Of a DNA stretch of 30,107 nucleotides, positions 7,825 to 16,290 are shown one piece after another. Below the pieces are notes generated by a model that was not told the DNA's origin, ran no database searches, and saw nothing but the letters and a program-made list of their open reading frames with translations. The DNA is from JAHEYG01 sp044229775 (GTDB taxonomy: Bacteria > Bacteroidota > Bacteroidia > B-17B0 > Aurantibacillaceae), in the NCBI GenBank assembly GCA_044229775.1, contig JBGASH010000014.1:1-30107 (forward strand), in the 5' to 3' direction. Positions within the stretch are counted from its first letter, which is position 1, and every line of letters starts with the position of its first letter. The position numbers and the translations under genes were made by a program.

Positions 7825-10800
7825 TTGGCCTTGCTTAAACAACTTATTTACATAATTATTTTCATGTCCGGTTCATTCGCTGTAAAGGCGAAAACGGCCC
7901 TTCATTTTATTGTTGGCTTTCCCAAATTGGTGCCTTTAGCGCAAGTAGATGCCGAACTTAATTTAAGATCGGAGGTAAAATTTTTTGGGATGGTGGCATT
8001 GGCGGTGGTTTTGGCGGTGTTCGCTATTTTTATGCGCAAGAACAATGGTTTTAAAAGTGATCTTACCAATTCTTCCAAATCCGATTTTTCGGTGAACACC
8101 GGCAGGTTGTTATTGTTTTTTGGCACGCTCATCATTTCTATTGCAGCCATTTCGTATGCCATGATCAGTGGCGAATACGATATTAAATTATTCGCTTCGC
8201 TGGCCGTGAGTTTTTTGGTTTTGCTCACCGCCGTGCTTACCTATGTTTCGGAAGCCATTCGCCGACACATATCGGCTACTTTAATTGTAGTTTATTGCCT
8301 GGTGGTCCTTAATTTTATTTTTCTGGTATTTTATTCGGCCCTCAACCCCTTTTTTATTTTTGCGCAGGTAATAGCCCTGAGCCTGGGCACCGTTATTTTT
8401 AATAAAACCAAGCACTTCATTATTTTTGGGTCGGTGGCCACCATTCTATCAGCGCTCATAACTGTTTCGGTATCTACCCCGGGTTTTAATCCGTTGTTTT
8501 ATTTGCTGGTCATCGTTTCTATTTTATTTGTTTCCATTATCTCTATTTACATCCGTTTAAGTTTAGTGGATAAACTTATTTTTTCGGATACCGTTATACG
8601 GGATGGCAGTTCGCTGGTAATGGCGGCCGATAAAAAAGGAAATTTGATCTACATCAACAACACCTTTACCCGGGTTTTGGGATTCAGCGAAGCCGAAGTG
8701 CTGGGACAAGGCTGGTGGAAAGTACGCAAAGTAATATCTAACGATAATAACCCCTACGACAAAATTAAAAAAGGCACTATCGAAAGTACCGCTACGGTTT
8801 TACTGGAAACAAAATTCAAGACCCACCGCTGGATCCAATGGAACAATACCAAACTGGATAATGGGGTGTTTGTGGGAATAGGAACCGATATTACCGACCG
8901 CCGCGAATACGAGCAGCGTTTCCGCGAACTGGTTGAAAGCGCTAAGGATATTATTTATACTACCGACAATAAAGGTTTCCTGACCTACGCCAACGACATG
9001 GCCGCGCAATTTACCGGGTACTCAAAAGAAGAATTGATAGGTAAGAACTATATCGACCTTATTCACGAAGATTATAAACGTCCGGTTGGCGGATTCTACA
9101 AAAAACAATTAATAAATAAAACCACCGAGTCGTATCAGGAATTTCCGTTCAAGACCAAAAGCGGCAAACCGGTATGGATAGGGCAGTCGGTGTTGTTTAA
9201 GTACGACGCGCAAAGCGGCGAAATGCTAAGCACGCAGGTTATTTGTCGCGATATCAACGACAGGGTGCTTGCCGAACAAAAATTAAAACAGCATAACCGT
9301 GATCTTAATGTGATCAATCGCGTAAAGGAAATTATTTTAACCTCGTCTAATTTAGCCGACACCTACGAAAAGATCTTATTGTATTTAGGATTGAATTCTG
9401 ATAAAACCGCTTATTACAGCATTAATATTTTTGACCGCTCAAAAGAGTCATTGCATATTTATTCGCTTGATGTAAATGATAAAAAAGTAAATAAGAATAC
9501 GTATCCTATTTCGCCCGACCTTATTGAACTGGCCAGCAACACACAAAAACACAATTTAAGTTTTGCGAACGATACTACCGAAGCCGAATTGTATAACGAG
9601 CTGCATCAACCCACCCAAATTTATAATTCGGCTGTTATTATGCCTATTAAAGTGGCGCACAAAACCTATGGTTTTATTGGGGTTTACTCGCCCGATACCG
9701 AAACCTATGGCGCCTCGCACGATATTTTAGTGGGTGATATTTGCGACAGCCTCGCTAACTTTTTTGTGCAATACGAACAACGGCAAATCATTGAAGAGAC
9801 CAACAAGCGCATAGAAAATTATTCGAAGCAACTCGAAATTTTGAACGAGGCCAAGGCCCGCTTAATTAATTACGCTAACCTCGACGATCTGTACGAAGGC
9901 ATCATACAACTGTTGTACGAAAAAATTGAGAACGTTTACCGTGTAAGTATTTTGGTGCACGACCTTGAAAGACAGATGGGACTTCTAATTTTCAGAGACG
10001 CCGAGAACGAACAAGTGGGTCGCCGTACCATCAGCTCGGTTGATGTGCCCGCTTTACCGAGTCATTTGCAGGGAAAAATTTATGAAGTAACCGATTACAA
10101 TAATTATAATATTGTTTTAGAAGAAGACCGTTTATGGCACCAAAGAGGTGTGCGCTCGGTGGTGAGTTTTCCGCTCATTATTAATGGTAAATTATTCGCG
10201 TCAATAAATCTATTGTCTAAAACACCCAATAATTTCAGCGATCAGCAAAAAGCGCTTATTTACGAGATCAACGAATCGTCGGTAACCGTAATTGAACAAA
10301 TGCAGTACCGCGATATTATTTCGGCAAAGAACAGAGATATTGCCGAAAATATCAATTACGCCAAGCGCATTCAAAACGCGTTAATGCCAACCGAAGAGGT
10401 ATTGCGCACCATATTGCCTAACGCGTTCTTGATCTTTAGTCAGCGCGATTCATTGGGTGGCGATTTTTACTGGTTCGAAAAGCGCGACGATAATATTTTT
10501 ATTGCCGTAGGCGATTGTACGGGGCACGGTGTTTCGGGAGCGCTGCTTACCATTTTAGCGACCGATTATATGCGGCAGGCGGTAGAAGAAAAAAAATTAA
10601 GCGATCCGGCATTGATATTGGAACATTTAAATTCGTCGTTCATTAGTACTTTAAACAAATACCGCACCGATGAAAATGAGATCCTGGATGGACTCGATAT
10701 TTCTATTGGGGTTTTGAACATAAAAAATAATTTGTTCATGTTTTCGGCGGCTATGCACACCATGTATTTGATAAGAGATTACGAAACGGGTCATGGTAAC

Positions 10801-11118
10801 GAATTGATAGAAATAAAAGGCAACCGCAAATCGATTGGCGGAAGTGATGTAGTACAGGCAGGGCAATTTAACTTTACCACTAATTTAATTCAATTGTATA
10901 AGAATGATGTGATCTATTTTATAACCGATGGTTATACCGATCAGTTTCATCACACCACCGAAAAGCGATACGGTCGAACGCGTTTACAGCAATTGCTTTT
11001 GCAGATAAACGATAAAGACGTGATAGAGCAGAAACAAATAGTGTGGGAAGAACACGAAAAATGGAAAGGTAATGCCCGTCAAACCGACGATATTTGTTTT
11101 ATAGCTTTTAAAGCGTAA
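7825..11118 (+). CDS. Membrane PAS-PAS-GAF-GAF sensor with SpoIIE/PP2C phosphatase output
   Basis: A 1097-residue sensor phosphatase. The N-terminal 260 residues form about eight hydrophobic segments. Two PAS domains follow (about 265-360 and 365-490, the second with YANDMAAQFTGYSKEELIGK), then two GAF-like domains (about 495-650 and 665-830). A linker NYAKRIQNALMP (about 844) leads into the PP2C/SpoIIE domain. Metal-binding motifs are intact: GGDFYW (about 877), GDCTGHG (about 895), TDG (about 1033) and TDD (about 1087). Such proteins dephosphorylate Ser/Thr on anti-sigma-antagonist-type partners; no partner gene is adjacent. The given start is TTG at 7825. The first in-frame ATG is 7864 (residue 14), and either could be used. 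The gene is a stand-alone unit, divergent from the PD40 gene. Confidence 0.88.
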   Translation: MALLKQLIYIIIFMSGSFAVKAKTALHFIVGFPKLVPLAQVDAELNLRSEVKFFGMVALAVVLAVFAIFMRKNNGFKSDLTNSSKSDFSVNTGRLLLFFGTLIISIAAISYAMISGEYDIKLFASLAVSFLVLLTAVLTYVSEAIRRHISATLIVVYCLVVLNFIFLVFYSALNPFFIFAQVIALSLGTVIFNKTKHFIIFGSVATILSALITVSVSTPGFNPLFYLLVIVSILFVSIISIYIRLSLVDKLIFSDTVIRDGSSLVMAADKKGNLIYINNTFTRVLGFSEAEVLGQGWWKVRKVISNDNNPYDKIKKGTIESTATVLLETKFKTHRWIQWNNTKLDNGVFVGIGTDITDRREYEQRFRELVESAKDIIYTTDNKGFLTYANDMAAQFTGYSKEELIGKNYIDLIHEDYKRPVGGFYKKQLINKTTESYQEFPFKTKSGKPVWIGQSVLFKYDAQSGEMLSTQVICRDINDRVLAEQKLKQHNRDLNVINRVKEIILTSSNLADTYEKILLYLGLNSDKTAYYSINIFDRSKESLHIYSLDVNDKKVNKNTYPISPDLIELASNTQKHNLSFANDTTEAELYNELHQPTQIYNSAVIMPIKVAHKTYGFIGVYSPDTETYGASHDILVGDICDSLANFFVQYEQRQIIEETNKRIENYSKQLEILNEAKARLINYANLDDLYEGIIQLLYEKIENVYRVSILVHDLERQMGLLIFRDAENEQVGRRTISSVDVPALPSHLQGKIYEVTDYNNYNIVLEEDRLWHQRGVRSVVSFPLIINGKLFASINLLSKTPNNFSDQQKALIYEINESSVTVIEQMQYRDIISAKNRDIAENINYAKRIQNALMPTEEVLRTILPNAFLIFSQRDSLGGDFYWFEKRDDNIFIAVGDCTGHGVSGALLTILATDYMRQAVEEKKLSDPALILEHLNSSFISTLNKYRTDENEILDGLDISIGVLNIKNNLFMFSAAMHTMYLIRDYETGHGNELIEIKGNRKSIGGSDVVQAGQFNFTTNLIQLYKNDVIYFITDGYTDQFHHTTEKRYGRTRLQQLLLQINDKDVIEQKQIVWEEHEKWKGNARQTDDICFIAFKA

Positions 11119-11131
11119 TATTTTATTCTAA

Positions 11132-11278
11132 TTTATTTATCATAAAAAGATCGTCATCATTGGCAAAAACGTGACGCTTTTGGCAAGCGATTACAGCGTT
11201 ATAAAAAAATTCGAAAACCCCGGGAACTTGAGTAAAGATAAAGTAACCGTGTATTTAACGGTACCGGTAACTAAATAA
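11132..11278 (+). pseudogene. Orphan C-terminal coding remnant, unrecognised
   Basis: Just after the SpoIIE gene a frame runs 48 codons from an in-frame TAA (11129-11131) to a stop at 11276-11278 without any ATG. The translation contains KKIVIIGKNVTLLASDYS and ends VTVYLTVPVTK. It looks like a genuine beta-rich C-terminus, with alternating hydrophobic residues and a codon choice like the neighbouring core genes. I do not recognise the family. The best reading is the tail of a deleted gene; a start at ATT 11135 is possible but unlikely. Confidence 0.35.
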
Positions 11279-11309
11279 GTGGTTTAGTGCTATGCTGAAA
11301 GAATTGACT

Positions 11310-11831
11310 CTAGCGATAATAATTTAACTTACTCTCGTCGTCAATTTTTAAATTAAATAAGGCTGCATATTTTTGGGCACAGCTTAAGGCTTTTTCGTAT
11401 TTAGTTGTATTGCATAAAATAAAATTGTATTTGTTTTCGGGATGATTAAGCTGAACGCTGAAATACATACCCGGACTTAAGGGCGGCGATTCGTTTTCGA
11501 GACCTTTTTTTATTTTACACAGAAGTATGTTTTGGTATTCTTTATTAGGAATGATCTTCCGGCGTGGCCATAACGGAAAGTAATAGTTGATCTCTGTACG
11601 GTCCAAAAAAAGTTTTTGAGTAACCAGTTTGCTTTTGTAGGCCGCCCAAAAAAAGAAAATAAAACATAAAGCCGACATTATAAATGCGGCAACATTACCG
11701 CTGTCAAACGTATCATCACTTACCCATCTTTTAATTGAAGCAAGCGTAAAGAAAAATCCGAGTAATAAGAAGATAAAGAAGAACCAATACCTAAGTAAGG
11801 TGTATCGTATAAGAGCTTTTTTATCGTTCAT
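11310..11831 (-). CDS. Hypothetical two-helix membrane protein
   Basis: A 173-residue protein with two transmembrane segments (about 13-32 and 46-65) near the N-terminus, followed by a soluble domain of about 105 residues. The soluble part begins with strands around KLFLDRTEINYYFPLWPRRK and KEYQNILLCKIKKG, reminiscent of small PH-like domains attached to membrane hairpins, but no family is recognised with confidence. It is a single-gene unit convergent with the upstream SpoIIE gene and divergent from the LytS gene. Confidence 0.65.
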   Translation of the reverse strand: MNDKKALIRYTLLRYWFFFIFLLLGFFFTLASIKRWVSDDTFDSGNVAAFIMSALCFIFFFWAAYKSKLVTQKLFLDRTEINYYFPLWPRRKIIPNKEYQNILLCKIKKGLENESPPLSPGMYFSVQLNHPENKYNFILCNTTKYEKALSCAQKYAALFNLKIDDESKLNYYR

Positions 11832-12003
11832 GGTATATTGGATAGAACAGGTTATTAAAGAGTTGTTTCACTGTATGTGCCCACAAATGTTTTCTTTCGC
11901 TATGGTTAAAGATAGTGAACTTTTATTAAAGCATTAGCATTTATTGGTGGGAAGGGTAGGGATGCAATTTAATGAAAGGTGAAGCGTAGGTTTAGGGTAC
12001 TTG

Positions 12004-12054
12004 TTTTGCAGAACAAAATGCCCATTTTGCAGATAAACTGTTACTATAGGCAGA
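12004..12054 (+). promoter_or_regulatory. Three 9-bp direct repeats phased at 21 bp, candidate LytTR operator
   Basis: TTTTGCAGA occurs at 12004-12012 and again at 12025-12033, so the 9-bp repeats are separated by 12 bp. A weaker third copy, ATAGGCAGA (6 of 9 matches), sits at 12046-12054 in the same 21-bp phase. LytTR-domain regulators bind 9-bp direct repeats about two helical turns apart, and the operon just downstream encodes a LytTR regulator. The array ends 6 bp before the candidate -33 box, a position suited to activation or autoregulation. Confidence 0.6.
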
Positions 12055-12060
12055 AGATAA

Positions 12061-12091
12061 TTTATAAACTAGTATGAACCATCTACTTTTG
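12061..12091 (+). promoter_or_regulatory. Candidate promoter of the LytS-LytTR operon
   Basis: TTTA (12061-12064), a 19-bp spacer, then TACTTTTG (12084-12091). The second box matches the Bacteroidota -7 consensus TAnnTTTG exactly, and the first differs from TTTG by one base. It lies 28 nt before the ATG at 12120. Confidence 0.5.
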
Positions 12092-12119
12092 AAACATATT
12101 AACCGTTAAATTTATAATT

Positions 12120-13124
12120 ATGAAAAAGTATGTTGTTGTTTTATTGCATGTAAGTTACTGGTTCATGTATTTGCTGGTGATCTCCGGACTATTACTGGTG
12201 GTTGATCACACCAAAGTAAATGTGATATCGCCGGCTTTTTTTGGCGCCCTTATCCCCGCTGTGTTGGGATTTTATGGTTTTTACACGGTTTTATTTAACG
12301 GGTATTTAGCCAAAAAGAAATTTTTGAAATTTTTCTTATACCTGGTGCTGGTGAGTATAATGGCCGCTGTAATTGCGGAAGTAATAATCCATGCGGTTTT
12401 CAATGTTAGTGGGAATTTAGCTGCCGTATTTTTCTCGGGCTTATTTATTTCGTTCATTGCTATGGTAAATGGCATATTGGGTTTAGTAATGAAAGGATTT
12501 ATTACCTGGTATGATGATATTAAAATTAAGGCAGAGCTGAATAAAAAAAATTACGAAATGGAACTGGCTTTAATGAAAGCGCAAATGAACCCGCATTTTT
12601 TATTTAATACCATTAACAACATTGATGTGCTCATTTTAAAAGACCCAGCCAAAGCATCCGAGTATCTGAATAAATTATCAGAAATTATGCGTTTTATGTT
12701 GTATGAAACAAAGGCTGAGAAAATTGCACTTGAGAAGGAGTTATCGTACATAAAAAAGTATGTAGAGTTACAAAAGATAAGAACTACCAACCCCAATTAC
12801 ATAAAGTATGAGGTAAGAGGGAGCTCGGGCGATCTGAAGATCGAGCCAATGCTTTTTATACCATTTATAGAAAACGCCTTTAAACACGCCGAAAACAAAA
12901 AGGTAGAGAACGCTATTGCAATTTCTTTCAATATCGAAAAAGATAAAATAAAATTTGAATGCGAGAACGCTTATTCGATTGATACGGCATTGAAGCCCGA
13001 ACACAATGGTTTAGGAAACGAGCTAATTCAAAGACGTTTGGCCTTATTATACCCCAATAAACACACATTTGAAGTGGTAAATAAAAACGGTATGTATAAA
13101 GTAAATTTATTACTTTCATTGTAG
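12120..13124 (+). CDS. LytS-type sensor histidine kinase
   Basis: A 334-residue kinase. Four transmembrane segments (about 7-28, 40-58, 72-94, 103-125) form the sensor. The cytoplasmic part is a His_kinase/HATPase pair: the H-box has KAQMNPHFLFNTINNID with phospho-acceptor His159, the N-box reads FIPFIENAFKHA (Asn252), and the G-box is HNGLGNELIQRR (about 294-305). Architecture and length fit the Bacteroidota LytS/YehU class. The stop is one base before the start of the LytTR regulator, so the two form a two-component operon. The signal is unknown because the membrane region has no recognised ligand domain. Confidence 0.92.
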   Translation: MKKYVVVLLHVSYWFMYLLVISGLLLVVDHTKVNVISPAFFGALIPAVLGFYGFYTVLFNGYLAKKKFLKFFLYLVLVSIMAAVIAEVIIHAVFNVSGNLAAVFFSGLFISFIAMVNGILGLVMKGFITWYDDIKIKAELNKKNYEMELALMKAQMNPHFLFNTINNIDVLILKDPAKASEYLNKLSEIMRFMLYETKAEKIALEKELSYIKKYVELQKIRTTNPNYIKYEVRGSSGDLKIEPMLFIPFIENAFKHAENKKVENAIAISFNIEKDKIKFECENAYSIDTALKPEHNGLGNELIQRRLALLYPNKHTFEVVNKNGMYKVNLLLSL

Positions 13125-13125
13125 A

Positions 13126-13821
13126 ATGAAGATCAATTGCATCATAATTGAAGATGAGCCATTAGCCATGGAGCGAACAAAGAGTTATGTTTTGCGATTA
13201 CCGTATTTAAATTTACTTTCTTCGTTTGAGAGCGGAATTGAGGCTATAGCATTTTTAAAGGATAATAAAGTTGATTTAATGTTTCTTGATATTAATATGG
13301 ACGAATTGTCGGGCATACAGTTATTGGAAAGTACAAAAATTAAAAGCGAGGTAATACTAACTACTGCTTACAGTGAATACGCACTCAAGGGATTTGATCT
13401 AAATGTTACCGATTATCTTTTAAAGCCTTTTACATTTGAACGTTTTCTTCAGGCTGTAGATAAAGTTCAAAATAACTTAGCCAAAAAAGATTCCGTTAAA
13501 GAAAAGGGATTTATTTTTGTTAAAACCGAGTACCGGCTGGAGAAGATTTCGTTAAATGAAATATTGTACATCGAAGGAATGAGGGATTACCGTAGGATCC
13601 ATACTACTGATAAACGAATAATGACCTTGCAAACCTTTAAAGAACTGGAGCGGGAAATACCGTCGGACCTTATTTGCCGGGTGCATAAGTCGTTTATGGT
13701 GGCGCTTGATAAGATTGTGGCGATAGAGAAAGACCGAATTAAAATTAATGATGTCTTGATACCTATTTCTGAAACGTATAAGAAAGAATTTTTAAGTCTT
13801 ATAAATCATTCGTCAAAATAA
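13126..13821 (+). CDS. LytTR family DNA-binding response regulator
   Basis: A 231-residue regulator with an N-terminal receiver domain (acidic pocket Glu9-Asp10, phospho-acceptor Asp55 in LMFLDINMDELSG, Thr80, Lys100). The C-terminal LytTR DNA-binding domain (about 127-228) shows the typical EKISLNEILYIEGMRDYRRI and LICRVHKSFMVALDKI blocks. It begins one base after the LytS stop and is the expected partner. The phased repeats at 12004-12054 are a candidate target, suggesting autoregulation. Confidence 0.93.
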   Translation: MKINCIIIEDEPLAMERTKSYVLRLPYLNLLSSFESGIEAIAFLKDNKVDLMFLDINMDELSGIQLLESTKIKSEVILTTAYSEYALKGFDLNVTDYLLKPFTFERFLQAVDKVQNNLAKKDSVKEKGFIFVKTEYRLEKISLNEILYIEGMRDYRRIHTTDKRIMTLQTFKELEREIPSDLICRVHKSFMVALDKIVAIEKDRIKINDVLIPISETYKKEFLSLINHSSK

Positions 13822-13830
13822 ACGTTCAAC

Positions 13831-13844
13831 AGCCGTTAACGGCT
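13831..13844. terminator. Perfect 14-bp palindrome between convergent genes
   Basis: AGCCGTTAACGGCT is self-complementary and lies between the stop of the LytTR gene (plus) and the stop of the VOC gene (minus). The position fits a shared terminator, but there is no T tract of note. Confidence 0.35.
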
Positions 13845-13860
13845 CAGTTATTTACTTCCG

Positions 13861-14298
13861 TTAAATTTTCCCTTTGTAATTTGGGTCAAAGTCCACCATC
13901 CACTCAATGCCATATTTGTCTCTAAACATCCCAAAATATGAGCCCCAGGGACTGTCAGAAATAGGCATTTCAATTTGTCCGCCTACCGAAAGACCCTTGA
14001 ATAATTTGTCGGCTTCTGCTTTGCTTTCTGCACTAATTACAATTTTGCTTCTGTTCTCATTTTCGTTAGTTCGTCCCAATATTTCAGGTACATCATTAGC
14101 CATTAAAGTACTTTTACCAATAGGCAAAGCAATGTGCATTATTTTATTTGCCTCATGTTCGGCCACGGGAAATTCGGCACTTTGTAGATCTTTGAAACGC
14201 ATTATTTTTGCGAATTCTCCGCCAAATACCGACTTGTAAAAATTGAATGCTTCTTCGGCATTGCCGTTGAAATTGATGTGTGGATTGATAGATGCCAT
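13861..14298 (-). CDS. VOC superfamily protein, PhnB/YjdN-like
   Basis: A 145-residue protein beginning INPHINFNGNAEEAFNFYKS and containing EFAKIMRFKD, MHIALPIGKSTLMANDVPE and a C-terminal GSYFGMFRDKYGIEWMVDF. These are standard features of the PhnB-like branch of the vicinal-oxygen-chelate fold (glyoxalase/bleomycin-resistance type). Members are small cytoplasmic dimers of mostly unknown substrate. It is followed upstream by the YCII gene on the same strand (66-nt gap), a frequent pairing in Bacteroidota. Confidence 0.88.
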   Translation of the reverse strand: MASINPHINFNGNAEEAFNFYKSVFGGEFAKIMRFKDLQSAEFPVAEHEANKIMHIALPIGKSTLMANDVPEILGRTNENENRSKIVISAESKAEADKLFKGLSVGGQIEMPISDSPWGSYFGMFRDKYGIEWMVDFDPNYKGKI

Positions 14299-14363
14299 AA
14301 TTATTAGTTTTTAAATTGTATTTTTTTAGGTGTTGGTATTCTTAAAACCCAGGTCATATCAGA

Positions 14364-14660
14364 TTATTTTTTCGGTGTTACTGCTTTCATTAAATAATAC
14401 TCATAGTTATTAAGGCCATTTGCCGGGTCGTTGGCGATCATGGTTTTCACCTCCTCTTCGTTTTCAACTTCAACTATTCCTAAGCCGTATGCGCCTTTTG
14501 GATCGAGTACGGGTCCAAAGGCTAATACCTTTCCTTTTTGCATAAGGTCATTCCAATAGCCAACATGTTTTTGCATGATGCCGCGTTCTTCGTTGCTCAT
14601 GTCTTGCATAAATGTTGGTCGTGGCGGATTGAGGTAAAGCGCGTAGTGAACTTTGTTCAT
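14364..14660 (-). CDS. YCII-related domain protein
   Basis: A 98-residue protein. HYALYLNPPRPTF, EERGIMQKHVGYWNDLMQKG, VLAFGPVLDPKGAYGLGIVEV and a DPANGL motif near the end match the YCII/YciI-like ferredoxin-fold family, whose members are small, often stand-alone proteins of unclear enzymatic role. It shares strand and likely transcription with the PhnB-like gene. It is the last core gene before the cassette-like region. Confidence 0.85.
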   Translation of the reverse strand: MNKVHYALYLNPPRPTFMQDMSNEERGIMQKHVGYWNDLMQKGKVLAFGPVLDPKGAYGLGIVEVENEEEVKTMIANDPANGLNNYEYYLMKAVTPKK

Positions 14661-14734
14661 ATGTTATCTGAATTATTATTGTGCTTACTCTCTTCGGTTT
14701 TCAGCTTCCCCGTTTTAATTTTTCGTGACCTCAA

Positions 14735-14774
14735 GTTACGCGCCCGCCTGCCGGTTTAATTATTAACCCTCAAA
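14735..14774. repeat. Element E0: right half of a cassette-separating element (left edge of the array)
   Basis: CGCCCGCCTGCCGGTTTAATTA, read as CGCCCGCCTGCC plus GGTTTAATTA and ending in ATTAACCCTCAAA, resembles the right arm of E5 (GCCCGCTTGCCAGT...GTTATG). The left half and central conserved block are absent, so this is a truncated copy. ATTAACCCTCAAA (14762-14774) matches, with one extra C, the complement of TTTGAGGCTAAC at 15960-15971 on the other side of the acyltransferase gene. Confidence 0.4.
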
Positions 14775-14792
14775 AATTCCAAGCGGACTCTT

Positions 14793-15938
14793 CTATCCGC
14801 TAACCTTTACTTTTATTGGTGTTCGCTTTAGTAACCTGTCTCGTAATATTAAAAATGGTTTTTCAATCGTCATGTGAAGGATCAGTCCGCCAATTATTGA
14901 AATTAGGGAACAAATAAGGATAGACCAATTTTTGTTTATGTCTTGCTCGGCTAATAGACTTTGAACAATATGGTTTAATTGTTTATGCGTTAAATAAACG
15001 GAGTAGGAAATTGTCGCAAGAAAAGAGAAGATTTTGAAGTTAAATTTATTAACGAAACAATTTGAACTTAGAACAGCTATTACTAAAAAGCCGTAACCAA
15101 TTGAAACTAAAGGATAGCTTAGAACTGCCGTATGGAATGAAAATTGGTCTTGACATATAAAGTAAGTTACAGTTAGTATAATTATTCCAAGTCCGAAAAG
15201 ATAATTTCCTTTATTTATAAGCATGTCCCTTGTATTTGGTTTAAAGGAAAACAACAAAGCAATTGCAACCCCAACCAACAAACCGTCAAGGCGATTATAT
15301 GTTGGGTAATAAACATATTTTGAATAGGCATTACCGATAAGAGCCATATTTTCTTTGTCTGCGTATATTGGTGAAACAAAGGTCTGCCAACTGTAAATGC
15401 GCATAATAAACCCAAAAACAAAAAGACCTGAAAGAATTAATATTGCTTTATTGTCGGCTTTAATTTTGGAAATAAAAATTATGAGGATAGGAAAGATGAA
15501 ATAAAATTGTTCTTCGATACATAACGACCAGGCGTGAGAAAATGTACCGGCGTTCTGGTAGTCAAGTCCGAAATTCATTGTGAAAGTCAGGAATTTCCAT
15601 AAAGGAGAGATCGCGGCCTTTTCGTTGAATGCGGGAATACTATAATAAAGGATTAAAACAACAATGTAAGCCGGTATTATACGAAAGAACCTTTTAAAAT
15701 AGAATTCATAAACGGAAATTGTCTGGCCGTTTGCAATTTTAGTGAAGAGTTGTCCACCGATTAGATAACCGCTAAGAACAAAAAAGAGGTCAACGCCTGT
15801 CCAGCCGAATTTTGCAATGCCACTCAACCAGTCGGGACAGCCATATCGTTTGTAATGCCATAGAAAAACTAAGATGATCGCAATTGCTCTTAAGAGGTCA
15901 AGTCCGAATATTTTTTTATTAGAACGGTTTGTTGTCAA
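14793..15938 (-). CDS. Acyltransferase 3 family protein (OafA/YrhL-like)
   Basis: A 381-residue integral membrane acyltransferase with about ten helices. Diagnostic blocks are FGLDLLRAIAIILVFLWHY (catalytic-type His in WHY, about residue 29), GVDLFFVLSGYLIGG and AWSLCIEEQFYFIFP. Such enzymes move acetyl or other acyl groups onto surface polysaccharides, lipids or peptidoglycan. Base composition is more AT-rich than the core genes nearby. It is the leftmost unit of the cassette array, bracketed by boxes 14762-14774 and 15960-15971. An AGCGGA/TCCGCT hairpin (14782-14801) spans its stop codon and is followed on the coding strand by a short T-rich run, so it may terminate transcription. A TACCTTTA motif in element E1 could drive it. 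Confidence 0.88.
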   Translation of the reverse strand: MTTNRSNKKIFGLDLLRAIAIILVFLWHYKRYGCPDWLSGIAKFGWTGVDLFFVLSGYLIGGQLFTKIANGQTISVYEFYFKRFFRIIPAYIVVLILYYSIPAFNEKAAISPLWKFLTFTMNFGLDYQNAGTFSHAWSLCIEEQFYFIFPILIIFISKIKADNKAILILSGLFVFGFIMRIYSWQTFVSPIYADKENMALIGNAYSKYVYYPTYNRLDGLLVGVAIALLFSFKPNTRDMLINKGNYLFGLGIIILTVTYFICQDQFSFHTAVLSYPLVSIGYGFLVIAVLSSNCFVNKFNFKIFSFLATISYSVYLTHKQLNHIVQSLLAEQDINKNWSILICSLISIIGGLILHMTIEKPFLILRDRLLKRTPIKVKVSG

Positions 15939-15965
15939 AATATTGTCTGTCGTCTAAGGTTTGAG

Positions 15966-16156
15966 GCTAACGTTTTAGGAGCTGGCGCAGTTTTTGCTTG
16001 AGCCTCTGTAAATTCGTTTAAATAAAGGTACAAAATTATTATTGATGTCAACCCGTTAAGGCTGGCGCAAAAAAGTCCGCGCTTCGATCGCCGGAGCTTT
16101 AGCGTAGGCGAGAAGCGACCGCTGGTCCCCGCGCATAAATTAAATGTGTTGTTAGC
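15966..16156. repeat. Element E1: cassette-separating, attC-like
   Basis: Bounded by GCTAAC (15966-15971) and GTTAGC (16151-16156), exact complements. The interior has a hairpin built on CGCTTC and GAAGCG. On the minus strand TACCTTTA (16023-16030) corresponds to the TATCTTCA motif of the other elements. E1 lacks the block GAAGCATCACCTGTCT shared by E2-E4, so it is the most divergent copy. Short frames inside it are not coding. Confidence 0.45.
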
Positions 16157-16290
16157 TACAGTGCCCTGCACACAGTATGAGTCCAGCGTCCATGCTTGTC
16201 GTATAATTAACAAATATTAAGGATTTGAAAGTATCTGAGAAAAAAATGTTTTATAAAATACTGTACATTTATATATCAACATTTAAAAAA

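Noticed and set aside
12120..13821. LytS-LytTR pair as a quorum-sensing AgrCA-like system
   Set aside because: No AgrB/AgrD-like genes are nearby, and the kinase membrane domain is short and generic.
15935..16213. 92-codon minus-strand frame between the acyltransferase and YceI genes
   Set aside because: It lies inside element E1 and its hairpins, has no protein-like pattern, and matches the structured repeat rather than a gene.
16225..16290. 22-residue N-terminal extension of the YceI protein
   Set aside because: The start at 16291 gives a normal signal peptide; the extension would bury it.
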